This document shows, piece after piece, positions 55,197 to 64,000 of a stretch of DNA of 64,000 bases. The DNA is from Calditrichota bacterium (GTDB lineage Bacteria; Calditrichota; Calditrichia; Calditrichales; J004): NCBI GenBank assembly GCA_013112635.1, contig JABFGF010000006.1, positions 124,001 to 188,000 of the forward strand, read 5' to 3'. Within the stretch, counting starts at the first letter, position 1, and each line of letters starts with the position of its first letter. Below the pieces are notes generated by a model that saw only the letters and a program-made list of their open reading frames with translations, did no database searches and had not been told where the DNA came from. A program made the translations under genes and the position numbers.

Positions 55197-56621
55197 ATGC
55201 CAGCAATAAAAATTGTTCAGTCGATCCAACGCGGGGAACTTTCAGCTGTTAATCACTTGGATGAATGTCTTACAAAGATTCAAGAAAACAAAGACCTCAA
55301 TATTTTCCTGAATACCTTCCCGGAAAAAGCAAAAAAAAAAGCCGCTGATATTGATCAAAGAATTAAAAATAGTCATTCCGTTGGTACTCTTGCCGGGTTG
55401 GTTATTGCCATTAAAGATAATATCAACATAAAAGATGAAATAACCACGTGCGGCAGTAAAATCCTTGAACCTTTTAAATCCCCTTATAATGCTACGGTTA
55501 TAAATAAACTGGAAGCCGAAGACGCAATCATCATTGGCAAAACCAATCTTGATGAATTTGCTATGGGCTCTTCAAATGAAAATTCTGCATTTGGACCGGT
55601 TAAAAATCCACATAACAATGAAATGGTTCCCGGCGGCTCAAGCGGCGGATCTGCAGTTGCAGTTGCTACAGGTTGTGCCGATATAGCACTGGGAAGTGAC
55701 ACGGGCGGTTCGGTCAGGCAACCGGCTTCATTTACAGGAACAGTTGGTCTTAAACCTTCCTATGGAAGAATCTCTCGCTATGGGCTTGTGGCTTTTGCAT
55801 CATCCTTAGACCAGATTGGAATCTTTGGAAATTCATCACAAGATGCTGCGTTTGTGTTGGCCACAATTGCCGGGCATGATAAAATGGATTCCACATCGGC
55901 TGATATTGAAATTCCGGATTATGCCGGCTTAATCAATCCTTTAATAAAAGGTTTAAAAATAGGTGTCCCAAAACAGTATTTTGCAGAAGGCCTTGATCCT
56001 GAAATTAATACACGTATTATGGAAATTGTTGGACAGCTGAAAGACCGGGGTGCTGATATTGTAAATATAGATTTAAAAACGGCAGAATACGCGATTGCCA
56101 TTTATTACATCATTGCAACAGCAGAGGCATCTTCCAATTTATCCCGATTTGATGGTGTTCGCTACGGTGCTCGTTTGGATGAGGGCAAAGGCTTGATAGA
56201 TATGTATGAGAAAACGCGTAATGAAGGTTTTGGTGAGGAAGTACAGCGCCGTATTTTGCTGGGGACTTATGTTTTATCTGCCGGCTATTATGATGCTTAT
56301 TATAAAAAAGCGCAGCAGGTGCGCCGTTTGTTAAAAAATGATTTTGATGAAGCCTTTACAAAATGTGATGTGATTCTTTCGCCAACTACACCAACTACAG
56401 CTTTTAAAATTGGTGAGAAAAAAGACGACCCTCTTTCTATGTACCTACAGGACATTTATACAGTTTCGGCTAATCTGGCAGGTATTTGCGGGATGAGTAT
56501 CCCGGCGGGAACACACAGCAACTGTCTGCCTTTTGGAGTTCAGTTACAAGCCAAAGCTTTTAACGAACAAGCTATTTTTGATTTGGGAAGTTCTATAGAA
56601 AAAATTATAAAAACTGATTAA
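55197..56621 (+). CDS. gatA: Glu-tRNA(Gln)/Asp-tRNA(Asn) amidotransferase subunit A
   Basis: This 474-residue amidase-signature enzyme has the catalytic Lys in VIAIKDNIN (about residue 72) and the Ser pair in GGSSGGSAVAVATG (about 148) and GSDTGGSVRQPA. It releases ammonia from Gln for tRNA-bound Glu or Asp amidation with GatB and GatC. The start at ATG 55197 is five bases after the tatA stop. gatB is found 1.1 kb downstream; gatC is not seen here. Confidence 0.96.
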   Translation: MPAIKIVQSIQRGELSAVNHLDECLTKIQENKDLNIFLNTFPEKAKKKAADIDQRIKNSHSVGTLAGLVIAIKDNINIKDEITTCGSKILEPFKSPYNATVINKLEAEDAIIIGKTNLDEFAMGSSNENSAFGPVKNPHNNEMVPGGSSGGSAVAVATGCADIALGSDTGGSVRQPASFTGTVGLKPSYGRISRYGLVAFASSLDQIGIFGNSSQDAAFVLATIAGHDKMDSTSADIEIPDYAGLINPLIKGLKIGVPKQYFAEGLDPEINTRIMEIVGQLKDRGADIVNIDLKTAEYAIAIYYIIATAEASSNLSRFDGVRYGARLDEGKGLIDMYEKTRNEGFGEEVQRRILLGTYVLSAGYYDAYYKKAQQVRRLLKNDFDEAFTKCDVILSPTTPTTAFKIGEKKDDPLSMYLQDIYTVSANLAGICGMSIPAGTHSNCLPFGVQLQAKAFNEQAIFDLGSSIEKIIKTD

Positions 56622-57695
56622 ATGAAGTCGCTGAATTATATCCTAAAAATAATATTTTTAATATCATTACTTTTGTCATATAGCTGTTCTAAAAAGAATG
56701 CTTTATTAAAGAGTGAAATTAGTAATGAACAACTGATTGCATTTGTTAAAGATGGTTCAAAAATTTTTCTTATCGATGCAAAAGGAGAAAATGAGATTCA
56801 AATTTACGAAGCTGAAAATAAGAAAATAGTTTCTTTAGCATGGTCTATGAATGATAATTATTTAACATTTTTTGAAAACTCTGATGATGAAGCAAGTTTA
56901 GTTATACTAAATTTAAATGATCTTACTAGCAAAACTCTTTATAATTACAATGTTTTACCAAAAAAAAATCTTACCCCTGTTTTTCGCAATGATACAACTG
57001 TAATATTTTCTACCGAGAAAGAGATTGTTGAGTGTGATTTCTCATCGAATTATAGAGTTTTGGTACGAGATAAATCAATAATTGATTTTTGCTTTCTACC
57101 AACTCAAAACTCCATTTTATATTCAAATGACTCATCTCTAGTTAGAATAGATTTGGAATCTAATAAACGATCAGAAATTTTTTACAGGAAGAATAATTAT
57201 CCTTTCGATAACATTTCAGTCTCAGTCGATGAGTCAAAAATATTATTTTCATCAGGAAATACTATTTTCGTTTTTGGAAATGCAGATAGTTCTTTTCTTA
57301 TTTCTCAAATAGAAAGAGATTTACCTGTTTTTTGGTTGGAATGGTTTAGAGATAAAATTATTTTTCAAACAGGGATAAAATCTGGGGAAAGGGGTGTTCA
57401 TAATTTTCGCCAAAATCTTAGAAGACAATTCCAAGGAAAAATGGCATTTTATATTTCGGATATTTTTGGAAAAAATCAAAAACAGTTTTATCGTAAAATT
57501 GAAACGGCCTCGATGGGGAATCCAGACTTATCAAATGATTTGGATTATATCACTTTAATTTCAAATTCATTAAACTCAAAAAGAAAAGTGTTTTTACTCT
57601 CAATTGAGAGCGGTAATTTATTAAGACTTTCAAGTAATGGACATGCCGATTATCCAACATGGCAAAATGGTAATAACTTTGTGACCAGTAATTAG
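56622..57695 (+). CDS. Lipoprotein with TolB/WD40-like propeller
   Basis: This 357-residue protein begins with a lipoprotein signal (lipobox LSYSC, Cys about 22). The remainder consists of beta-strand repeats with propeller-like phrases (AFVKDGSKIFLIDAKGE, SVDESKILFSSGNTIFV, GHADYPTWQNGNN at the end). Its ATG abuts the gatA stop, and gatB begins 15 bases after its own stop, so an envelope lipoprotein is embedded between two subunits of one enzyme. The function is unknown. Its codons are notably AT-rich beside its neighbours. Confidence 0.75.
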   Translation: MKSLNYILKIIFLISLLLSYSCSKKNALLKSEISNEQLIAFVKDGSKIFLIDAKGENEIQIYEAENKKIVSLAWSMNDNYLTFFENSDDEASLVILNLNDLTSKTLYNYNVLPKKNLTPVFRNDTTVIFSTEKEIVECDFSSNYRVLVRDKSIIDFCFLPTQNSILYSNDSSLVRIDLESNKRSEIFYRKNNYPFDNISVSVDESKILFSSGNTIFVFGNADSSFLISQIERDLPVFWLEWFRDKIIFQTGIKSGERGVHNFRQNLRRQFQGKMAFYISDIFGKNQKQFYRKIETASMGNPDLSNDLDYITLISNSLNSKRKVFLLSIESGNLLRLSSNGHADYPTWQNGNNFVTSN

Positions 57696-57710
57696 GAATA
57701 TTAAATACCA

Positions 57711-59147
57711 ATGAAATACGAAGTAGTAATCGGGTTGGAAGTACACGCCCAACTTGCAACAGAAACAAAAATATTTTGTGGATGCAGCACCCAATTTGGT
57801 TCTGCTCCTAACTCTCAGGTTTGTCCGGTATGCCTTGGTATGCCCGGCGTTTTACCTGTGTTAAATAAAAAAGTGGTGGAATACGCCATCAAAATGGGAC
57901 TGGCCACAAATTCGCAAATAAACCGCTTAAATACATTTGCACGTAAAAATTATTTTTATCCCGATCTGCCAAAAGGTTATCAGATTTCGCAGTTTGATGA
58001 GCCTATTTGTGAACATGGTTCAATCGATATTGTTGTTGATGGCCAGCATAAACAAATTGGCATTACGCGAATCCATATGGAAGAAGATGCCGGAAAATCT
58101 GTGCATGATGAAAGTTATGTCAATAAAAATGAAACGCTGGTTGACCTCAACCGCTGCGGCGTTCCTCTGATTGAAATTGTTAGCGAGCCGGATATGCGTT
58201 CTGCACAGGAAGCTGCAGCCTATCTTACAAAAATCCGCCAGTTGGTACGCTATTTGGGTGTTTGTGATGGCAATATGGATGAAGGCAGTTTACGTTGTGA
58301 CGCCAATATCAGCTTGCGGCCTTTTGGCCAGGAAGAGTTTGGTACCAAAGCGGAACTCAAAAATATGAACTCTATACGTAACGTTGAACGGGCATTGGAA
58401 TATGAAATCAAACGACAGGCATCCGTTTTGGAAGACGGCGGTACAATTCAACAGGAAACATTATTATGGGACCCTGTAAAAAATGTGGCAAAATCGATGC
58501 GTGGAAAAGAAGATTCGCATGATTATCGCTACTTCCCAGATCCTGATCTTGTGCCGGTAAAAATTGACCAACTTTGGTTGGATGAAATCCATACATCTCT
58601 GCCGGAGTTGCCTGATGAGAGGACAGAACGCTTTGTAAAAGAATATAAAATACCCGAGTATGATGCTGAAGTTTTAACCGCGGGTAAAGATGTTGCCGAT
58701 TATTATGAAACAACCGTGAAAAGTGTGGCAAATGCAAAACTTGCAAGTAACTGGATTATGGGTGAGGTAATGCGCCTGGTGAACCAGCAAAAAGTTGAGA
58801 TTGGTGATATTTCGATAACTCCGGCCCGGCTTGCCGATTTGTTAAATTCGATTGAAAATAAAACAATCAGCGGTAGTGCCGCAAAAACAGTTTTTGAGAA
58901 AATGGCAGAAACGGAACTAAGTGTTGCTCAAATCGTGGAACAGGAAGGCCTTGCCCAAATATCTGACAGCAGTGAACTTGATAAACTGATTGACCAGGTG
59001 ATTTCTGAAAACACACAGCAAGTGGAACGCTACAAAAACGGTGAGAAGAAGCTTATTGGATTTTTTGTGGGCGCTGTAATGAAGGCTTCAAAGGGAAAAG
59101 CTGATCCGAAACAGACAAATGAAATCTTGCGTAAAAAATTACTTTAA
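57711..59147 (+). CDS. gatB: Glu-tRNA(Gln)/Asp-tRNA(Asn) amidotransferase subunit B
   Basis: This 478-residue protein has the N-terminal [38 protein letters not shown] and the [20 protein letters not shown] kinase motif ([13 protein letters not shown] near residue 269). It phosphorylates and then amidates misacylated tRNA with ammonia from GatA. The C-terminal YqeY-like domain is intact. Confidence 0.97.
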   Translation: MKYEVVIGLEVHAQLATETKIFCGCSTQFGSAPNSQVCPVCLGMPGVLPVLNKKVVEYAIKMGLATNSQINRLNTFARKNYFYPDLPKGYQISQFDEPICEHGSIDIVVDGQHKQIGITRIHMEEDAGKSVHDESYVNKNETLVDLNRCGVPLIEIVSEPDMRSAQEAAAYLTKIRQLVRYLGVCDGNMDEGSLRCDANISLRPFGQEEFGTKAELKNMNSIRNVERALEYEIKRQASVLEDGGTIQQETLLWDPVKNVAKSMRGKEDSHDYRYFPDPDLVPVKIDQLWLDEIHTSLPELPDERTERFVKEYKIPEYDAEVLTAGKDVADYYETTVKSVANAKLASNWIMGEVMRLVNQQKVEIGDISITPARLADLLNSIENKTISGSAAKTVFEKMAETELSVAQIVEQEGLAQISDSSELDKLIDQVISENTQQVERYKNGEKKLIGFFVGAVMKASKGKADPKQTNEILRKKLL

Positions 59148-59168
59148 AATATTAATTAGGCTGATATT

Positions 59169-59933
59169 ATGGTAATGAAGAACCTGGTTTTTATATATTT
59201 TATTTTCGTTCTTTTTAATTCTTTTCTTTTCAGCCAGGATTCCATTAAGACGACAACAAATGATTCAACAAAAATTGATTCATTAAAGAAAGCATCACTC
59301 GATAGCGCATTGTTTATCAATAATGATTCACTTTCCCTACAGCTTGTTCACCCGGTAAATAAGAAAATCCCCAAAAATGTTATTACGATGCCTAAGCTTT
59401 CAAATAATCCATTGAAAATTGATACCCGAACAAGCTCTTATTACACTCCAAGAAATGTACAGGATAAAATGGATCAGATTATGAATCGGCCAAGGTCTGA
59501 TAACTTTGTTCCTGTTTTAGCTATGGCTGCATTTGCTGCAAAGGTGGCCGCGCAACAACTTGAAATTGATAAACTATTTGAACTTAAAGCAAAAGACTAT
59601 CTAATTACCGATGAACAGTTTTCAGTTTTAGAAAAGCTTTGGATAAAATCACCTTTACGAATTGATAAACTGTACTTATCAACAGATTTAAAAAACGAAA
59701 CCACTGCAAGGGAATTGCAAACAACTTTGTCTGCTCTTGCTGATAAGGGATTGATAAAAACACGCGATGCCGGTGAAAATAATATCATGTTTTTTCCAGC
59801 CCAAAAAAGTGACAAAGTGATTTCAATGGTCAAATCTGCATTAAATGACCCAACAATTGAAACTGATGTTCAATTAAAGCTTCAGTCCCTTTTACAAAAA
59901 CTGCAAAAAATTACTCCTGAAAAAACCGAATAA
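59169..59933 (+). CDS. Exported protein with C-terminal winged-helix-like segment
   Basis: This 254-residue protein (start at 59169, or 59175) begins with a signal peptide ending near residue 23 (NSFLFSQD). A Ser/Thr/Asp-rich linker (about 24-95) precedes a hydrophobic stretch (VPVLAMAAFAAKVAA, about 113-127). A C-terminal helical segment resembles a winged helix (LQTTLSALADKGLIKTRDAG, about 180-199). I recognise no family. It may be a membrane protein with a single internal helix. Confidence 0.6.
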   Translation: MVMKNLVFIYFIFVLFNSFLFSQDSIKTTTNDSTKIDSLKKASLDSALFINNDSLSLQLVHPVNKKIPKNVITMPKLSNNPLKIDTRTSSYYTPRNVQDKMDQIMNRPRSDNFVPVLAMAAFAAKVAAQQLEIDKLFELKAKDYLITDEQFSVLEKLWIKSPLRIDKLYLSTDLKNETTARELQTTLSALADKGLIKTRDAGENNIMFFPAQKSDKVISMVKSALNDPTIETDVQLKLQSLLQKLQKITPEKTE

Positions 59934-59935
59934 AC

Positions 59936-60850
59936 ATGACTCCGAAAATTATCATTCACGGTGGTGCATGGGACATTCCTAAAATTCTTCACAAAGCGCA
60001 TCTAAAAGGAATAAAAGATGCGTTGAACGTTGGCCGGGAAATCTTATCCAAATCAGATGATTCTTTAGAAACTGTTTTGGCTATTATCAAAAACTTGGAG
60101 GATAACCCGACTTTTGATGCCGGTAAAGGTTCATTTTTAAATAGCGCCGGTGAAGTTGAAATGGATGCGGCGATAATGGTTGGAGAAGACCTAAGTATTG
60201 GTGCAGTGGCCGCGATTCAAAATGTAAAAAATCCCATCGAAGTAGCAAACCTGGTCAGGACAAAATCGCAACATGTTTTACTTGTAGGAGTGGGTGCTGC
60301 CTCTTTTGCCAGTGCACATAATACCCAGGCAGCGAAGACTGAAAATTTGCTGGTTGGCAGAGAAAAAAAATTACATACCCAGCTATCAAAACAAAAAGAA
60401 GTAAACATCAAATCTTTCTTTGAAAAAAAAGTGCCTTCAGATACAGTTGGGGCGGTTGTAATCAATAGTCGTGGACAAATTGTGGTGGGTACATCAACAG
60501 GTGGGACACCACATAAAATGGCTGGCAGAGTTGGCGATTGTCCCATAGCCGGTTCCGGTTTTTTTGCAGATAATTTACTTGGCGGTGTTGCATGTACTGG
60601 TTGGGGCGAAGGAATTTTACGGGTTCAGTTGGCCAGAGAAGTTATTGATCGTGTAAAAGCAGGAGTAAGTCCTCAAAAAGCCGTAAATGATTCGGTTGCT
60701 TACATGAGAGAAAGGGTAAATGGCGATGGCGGAGTTATTTTTATTAATAATGCCGGAAAGATTGCATTTGCTTTTAATACGCCTTTTATGGCAGTTGGGG
60801 CCGCGACTTGTGAGAAAATAAATTTTGTAAGCCTTGGACATGAACGATGA
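59936..60850 (+). CDS. Isoaspartyl peptidase / L-asparaginase (Ntn hydrolase)
   Basis: This 304-residue threonine-type hydrolase begins IIIHGGAWDIP. Autocleavage is expected before Thr170 in SDTVGAVVINSRGQI, followed by GTSTGGTPHKMAGRVGD, the family signature. It hydrolyses beta-aspartyl dipeptides from damaged proteins and asparagine. The stop overlaps the UbiA-type start by four bases (ATGA). Confidence 0.93.
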   Translation: MTPKIIIHGGAWDIPKILHKAHLKGIKDALNVGREILSKSDDSLETVLAIIKNLEDNPTFDAGKGSFLNSAGEVEMDAAIMVGEDLSIGAVAAIQNVKNPIEVANLVRTKSQHVLLVGVGAASFASAHNTQAAKTENLLVGREKKLHTQLSKQKEVNIKSFFEKKVPSDTVGAVVINSRGQIVVGTSTGGTPHKMAGRVGDCPIAGSGFFADNLLGGVACTGWGEGILRVQLAREVIDRVKAGVSPQKAVNDSVAYMRERVNGDGGVIFINNAGKIAFAFNTPFMAVGAATCEKINFVSLGHER

Positions 60851-61701
60851 TTTTTTTCTATCTGTTAAAACTTACACGCCCGTTAAATGTGGCCATTACA
60901 GGTGGTTCCGTTTTAATTGCTGCATCACTGTCTGCTAATTTTTTTCTTTCCAAAACTGTGATTCTTGCAATGATTTCTGCAAGTTTAATTACAGCTGCAG
61001 CAAACATTGTAAATGATATTTATGATATCGAGATCGATAAGATCAACAAGCCACACAGAATCCTGTCTTCAGGGAAAGTGTCAATCCAAAATGCATGGGT
61101 TGCCTATTTTATTATTAATATTGTGTCATTACTTTTAGCATGGTTTGCAGGATTTATTCTTTTCCTTATTGCATTATATTCAGCCGCCATTCTTTACTTT
61201 TACAGTTTTTATTTTAAACGGACAATATTAGCCGGTAACTTTGTTGTAAGTCTTATATCCGGATTGGCTTTTATATTTGGCGCTATGGCAATTGATGATT
61301 GGATTGTTGGAGTAGCTCCGGCTGTTTTTGCTTTTCTTTTCCATTTTGGCAGGGAAATTGTTAAGGATTTGGAAGATGTGCAAGGAGACTTAGCAAGAGA
61401 GGTTGTTACTTTTGCCGGTCGTTATGGGAAAACTAAATCTGTTCTACTGATAAATATTATTTTTATCATTTTAATTCTATTTTTATTCGCTCCTTTTGTA
61501 TTAAATCAATACAATATTTATTATATTTATATCATAATTCCTGGCGTTGCAACTGTTCTTCTGCTTATTTCAATTTTGCTTTGGTTTAAGAATGATGTTA
61601 TGTGGTTAAACAGAGTAAGCCTGATGTTAAAAATTGATATGTTTATTGGGCTTTGTGCAATATACATAGGAGCAAATCATGATATTTTCTCTAATTACTA
61701 A
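60847..61701 (+). CDS. UbiA-family prenyltransferase
   Basis: The 284 residues form about nine membrane helices. The first Asp-rich motif is N56-D57-x2-D60-x3-D64 (NDIYDIEIDKINKPHR) and the second is KDLEDVQGD (about 173-181). The sequence is closest in look to geranylgeranylglycerol-phosphate geranylgeranyltransferase-type (DGGGP synthase-like) enzymes found in the FCB group, but a quinone-ring prenylation role cannot be ruled out. It overlaps both neighbours. Confidence 0.82.
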   Translation: MIFFYLLKLTRPLNVAITGGSVLIAASLSANFFLSKTVILAMISASLITAAANIVNDIYDIEIDKINKPHRILSSGKVSIQNAWVAYFIINIVSLLLAWFAGFILFLIALYSAAILYFYSFYFKRTILAGNFVVSLISGLAFIFGAMAIDDWIVGVAPAVFAFLFHFGREIVKDLEDVQGDLAREVVTFAGRYGKTKSVLLINIIFIILILFLFAPFVLNQYNIYYIYIIIPGVATVLLLISILLWFKNDVMWLNRVSLMLKIDMFIGLCAIYIGANHDIFSNY

Positions 61702-62293
61702 TCTGGAACATTTAGACGTTATTTTAGCTTCTGCTTCGCCAAGGCGCTATGAATTGCTGGCTAGTACAGGAATTCAGTTTAAGGTTATCCCAAGTTCTTT
61801 TGATGAATCTTCGGTAGATATTTCCGATCCGATTTTACTTGCTGAAGAAATTGCACATCAGAAAGGTCTGGTGGTTGCCAGGGAATACCCGCAACACTTA
61901 GTTATTTCTGCAGACACAATTGTAACAATTGGTGATAATATCTTTGGAAAACCAAAAAATGAGCAACATGCCGCTGAGATGTTACAAGCATTGTCCGGGA
62001 AAAGCCACAAGGTGCATACAGCTTTCGGTTTATTTTTACTTAAGTATGATAAATCCCTCATCGAGACTTGCACAACTGAGGTAACAATGCGGGATTTGCA
62101 TAATGATGAAATAATGGCTTATGTAAATACAGGTGAGCCGATGGATAAAGCAGGGGCATATGCCATTCAAGGGCAAGGTGCTATGCTGGTTGAAAAAATA
62201 AATGGCGCTTATTCAAATGTTGTGGGATTCCCCCTAGCAAAATTTTTTACAACTTTGGATCATTTTCTTGCAAATCTTGCATTACAGGAATAG
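61679..62293 (+). CDS. maf: Maf-type nucleotide pyrophosphatase
   Basis: This 204-residue enzyme hydrolyses non-canonical or pyrimidine nucleoside triphosphates. Its motifs are VILASASPRRYELL (about residues 14-27), VISADTIVTIGD and GKPKNEQHAAEML. A TAGGAG site lies before the ATG, which overlaps the upstream gene by 23 bases. Confidence 0.94.
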   Translation: MIFSLITNLEHLDVILASASPRRYELLASTGIQFKVIPSSFDESSVDISDPILLAEEIAHQKGLVVAREYPQHLVISADTIVTIGDNIFGKPKNEQHAAEMLQALSGKSHKVHTAFGLFLLKYDKSLIETCTTEVTMRDLHNDEIMAYVNTGEPMDKAGAYAIQGQGAMLVEKINGAYSNVVGFPLAKFFTTLDHFLANLALQE

Positions 62294-62382
62294 CTTTGCA
62301 GTTCTTCCAAATTAATAAATAAACAAATGAAAGGTTCCCATCGGATGGGTAATGGATAATATGGACAATTATCAACTTTATT

Positions 62383-62742
62383 ATGAGCAATAAAATACTT
62401 TTTGTAGATGATGATCCAAATATTCAAAAGATGGTGGAGATCTTTTTAAGAGACCAGAATTATCAAATAACCTATGCAAAAAATGGGCGTTCGGCATTAA
62501 GGTTTTTTGAAAAAGAAAAATATAATCTGGTAATAACAGATGTTCAAATGCCTGAAATGGATGGGTTAACTTTAGCTAAAGAAATTCGCATACAGGATAA
62601 GAAAATCCCGATACTTATTGTATCTGCTTTTGGCCAGGAAAATATGAACAATAAAGTTTTAGGGGAGCAGGCCTTTGTAATAAGTAAACCTTTTGAAAGA
62701 AATGAACTAATTGATGTAATTGAAAAAAATATTAAACCCTGA
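62383..62742 (+). CDS. Single-domain response regulator
   Basis: The 119 residues are one receiver domain: Asp9-Asp11 cluster, phospho-acceptor Asp53 (ITDVQMPEMDG), Ser81 and Lys102 (SKPF). There is no output domain and no adjacent kinase. It shares only general features with the CheY at 20266. Its stop overlaps the converging Rrf2 gene by 11 bases. Confidence 0.88.
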   Translation: MSNKILFVDDDPNIQKMVEIFLRDQNYQITYAKNGRSALRFFEKEKYNLVITDVQMPEMDGLTLAKEIRIQDKKIPILIVSAFGQENMNNKVLGEQAFVISKPFERNELIDVIEKNIKP

Positions 62743-63160
62743 AAATAGCATTACGTGCACTTAATTTTGTGGCCAGGTCGTGAATTGTTGTTTCTTCAAA
62801 TTGTTGTTTAATGTCATCTTTTACCCTGGCCCAGTTATCATGCATTGGACATGGTTCCAACTCTCCACAACCCGGTAAACCTAACACGCACTTATCAAAT
62901 ATTCCACCTCCATCCACAATATCTACAACTTCAAAAATATAAATTTTTTCCGGGGAGCGGCTAAATGAAATACCACCTTTTGGCCCTCTATTTGAGGATA
63001 GGATATTTTTGCTCGTAAATTTTTGAAATATTTTTGTTAAAAAATGAAATGAAATATTTAGTTTTTCGGATATTTCAGAAATAGGAATGGTACTTCTGTC
63101 ATTTTGTGAAGCAATATATATTAGACCTCTTATGGCATAAATAGCTGCATTGGAAAGCAT
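62732..63160 (-). CDS. Rrf2-family Fe-S transcription regulator (copy 1)
   Basis: This 142-residue regulator has an N-terminal winged helix (YAIRGLIYIAS, ISEKLNISFHFLTKIFQK) and three cysteines spaced C-x6-C-x5-C (CVLGLPGCGELEPC, about residues 95-108), the cluster-ligand layout of Rrf2 proteins, though IscR uses C-x5-C-x5-C. It resembles the tandem upstream gene at about half of its positions. It may be co-transcribed with that gene or controlled separately, as the 81-base gap is AT-rich. Confidence 0.88.
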   Translation of the reverse strand: MLSNAAIYAIRGLIYIASQNDRSTIPISEISEKLNISFHFLTKIFQKFTSKNILSSNRGPKGGISFSRSPEKIYIFEVVDIVDGGGIFDKCVLGLPGCGELEPCPMHDNWARVKDDIKQQFEETTIHDLATKLSARNAIFRV

Positions 63161-63241
63161 AAAGTCCTTAAATATTAATTAGTACTACTTTATCTTAAAT
63201 ATATGATCAATTAAATGCAATAAAGTTAATTAAATCACAAC

Positions 63242-63667
63242 TTATTTTAACCGTTCGTTAAACCTGCTAACTTTATTAGCTAAATCGGCTAAATTGGTTT
63301 TTTCAAACTTCGAGCGTAGTTGTTTCCGGATAGGTCCCCAATCTTCATGAAGCGGGCAGGGTTCGGCATCTGCACAGCCTGGGATTCCGAGCAGACATTC
63401 TGAAAAAATGGGATTTGGTTCTACTGCATCAACAATATCAATTAGAAATATTTTATTTGTTGGTTTAGTAAACGAAACACCTCCATTTGGTCCACGATAG
63501 GAGGTCATTAGGTTTATTTGGGTTAACTTTTGTAAAATTTTTGTTAAAAAATGAAACGAAATATCCAATTTTTCGGCAATTGTAGATATTGGTAAATATT
63601 TTTCATTTTTATGTGCCGCAATAAATATACTTGCCCGGATTGCGTAAACAGTGCTGCTTGATAGCAT
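63242..63667 (-). CDS. Rrf2-family Fe-S transcription regulator (copy 2)
   Basis: This 141-residue paralogue of the neighbour has the same C-x6-C-x5-C spacing (CLLGIPGCADAEPC) and the same recognition helix region (KLDISFHFLTKILQKL). An AAGGAG site precedes the ATG. It diverges from a sulfur-metabolism PLP enzyme gene at 63804, and a palindrome lies between. Together with the known CymR and IscR roles of the family, this suggests control of sulfur or Fe-S supply genes. Confidence 0.9.
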   Translation of the reverse strand: MLSSSTVYAIRASIFIAAHKNEKYLPISTIAEKLDISFHFLTKILQKLTQINLMTSYRGPNGGVSFTKPTNKIFLIDIVDAVEPNPIFSECLLGIPGCADAEPCPLHEDWGPIRKQLRSKFEKTNLADLANKVSRFNERLK

Positions 63668-63746
63668 TGGATCTCCTTTTCCAGTTTTCTTGTTATCAAT
63701 ATAATATATGACAGATAAATGTTATTCTTTAATTTTTGATTTATAT

Positions 63747-63761
63747 TAACTAAATTAGTTA
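63747..63761. promoter_or_regulatory. Palindromic operator candidate in the Rrf2/PLP-enzyme divergent region
   Basis: TAACTAA-A-TTAGTTA is a perfect 7+1+7 palindrome. It covers the region where the -35 box belonging to the TATAAT at 63775-63780 should lie (about 63752-63757), so a bound Rrf2 dimer would block that promoter. Confidence 0.5.
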
Positions 63762-63774
63762 CTGAATTTATTCT

Positions 63775-63780
63775 TATAAT
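63775..63780 (+). promoter_or_regulatory. -10 box candidate for the PLP-enzyme gene
   Basis: A TATAAT hexamer lies 24 bases before the ATG at 63804, allowing a leader of roughly 15-18 bases. No canonical -35 is visible at 17-base spacing, and the palindrome occupies that place. Confidence 0.4.
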
Positions 63781-63803
63781 AGAATTTTATTTATGAGGTC
63801 AAA

Positions 63804-64000
63804 ATGTCTAAAGGAAATACAAAAAATCTAAAAATATCTACTTTATGTGTTCATGGCTCCGGAGGTTACGATGCTGCAACCGGCGCTGTTGGAAAACCGA
63901 TTTATCAAACCTCGACATTTGCTTTTGAAAATGCAAAAGCCGGTGCAGAAATATTTAATGGTGAAAGAGAAGGTTATGTTTATACACGTATTGGCAACCC
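63804..64000 (+). CDS. Cys/Met-metabolism PLP-dependent enzyme, 5' part
   Basis: The frame runs off the window after 65 codons. The N-terminal text STLCVHGSGGYDAATGAVGK, PIYQTSTFAFEN and YVYTRIGNP is the start of the trans-sulfuration enzyme family (O-acetylhomoserine sulfhydrylase, cystathionine gamma-synthase/lyase or methionine gamma-lyase); which one cannot be decided from this part. GAGG lies upstream of the ATG. It is divergent from the tandem Rrf2 genes. Confidence 0.88.
   Translation, partial: MSKGNTKNLKISTLCVHGSGGYDAATGAVGKPIYQTSTFAFENAKAGAEIFNGEREGYVYTRIGN

Noticed and set aside
1..64000. CRISPR array, tRNA or rRNA genes, prophage, classical IS element
   Set aside because: No regularly spaced repeats, tRNA-like cloverleaf text, rRNA text or transposase was recognised in my reading.

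Overview
The window is about 64 kb of AT-rich bacterial chromosome with short intergenic spaces. Two secreted proteins (4838-11971 minus, 41558-43924 plus) end in 'YPNPFN...' type IX secretion (T9SS) sorting domains. Many genes have clear Shine-Dalgarno sites. There is also a Tat-exported membrane-anchored [NiFe] hydrogenase and a Ccm cytochrome c system. Together these suggest a non-Bacteroidota member of the FCB superphylum, a Calditrichota-like lineage being my best guess. This is an inference from gene content only. No rRNA, tRNA, CRISPR array or phage was seen.

Region 1 (1-18072) is a hydrogenase island. The plus strand carries hypF (3' end), hypC, hypD and hypE, with a broken four-helix-bundle gene between hypD and hypE. 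The minus strand carries hybO-hybA-hybB-hybC-hybD, the same order as E. coli hydrogenase 2 (group 1c). Between the two lie a degraded GPP34/GOLPH3-like gene, a small orphan gene and a 2377-residue multidomain surface protein. Region 2 (18423-24576) has an HSDL2-like dehydrogenase and a rhomboid protease on the plus strand. On the minus strand is a three-gene signalling operon: a beta-propeller sensor fused to Hpt and CheA-type ATPase domains, then CheY, then the phosphatase CheX.

Region 3 (24765-34553) is a plus-strand polyamine and membrane-stress cluster: membrane-anchored spermidine synthase, a putative lipoprotein, DUF350, an unknown protein, an RCK-gated K+ channel, DUF2170, PspA, AdoMet decarboxylase, a glycine-zipper peptide, a GRDP-like protein and a Cys-tailed protein. 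A GxxExxY gene bounded by 40-bp imperfect terminal inverted repeats sits inside it like an insertion. Region 4 (34580-43924) is accessory: two orphan genes, LicD-like and CDP-glycerol transferase-like genes, then ECF sigma, anti-sigma and two exported HEAT-repeat proteins, and a CotH-kinase surface protein.

Region 5 (44142-64000) is mostly housekeeping on the plus strand: ccmABCDEF (CcmE has Cys in place of the heme-binding His, and no ccmG/H is present), truA, transaldolase, an HtrA lipoprotein, purB, psd-pssA, tatA, gatA-lipoprotein-gatB, isoaspartyl peptidase, a UbiA prenyltransferase, maf and a response regulator. It ends with two tandem Rrf2 regulators divergent from a sulfur-metabolism PLP enzyme, with a palindromic operator candidate between them. 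Several families of short palindromic repeats occupy the intergenic gaps, mainly between 28 and 41 kb. The best candidates for new biology are the CheA-like sensor operon, the TIR-flanked GxxExxY cassette, the polyamine-PspA cluster with its Cys-tailed members, and the double-hairpin repeat family.
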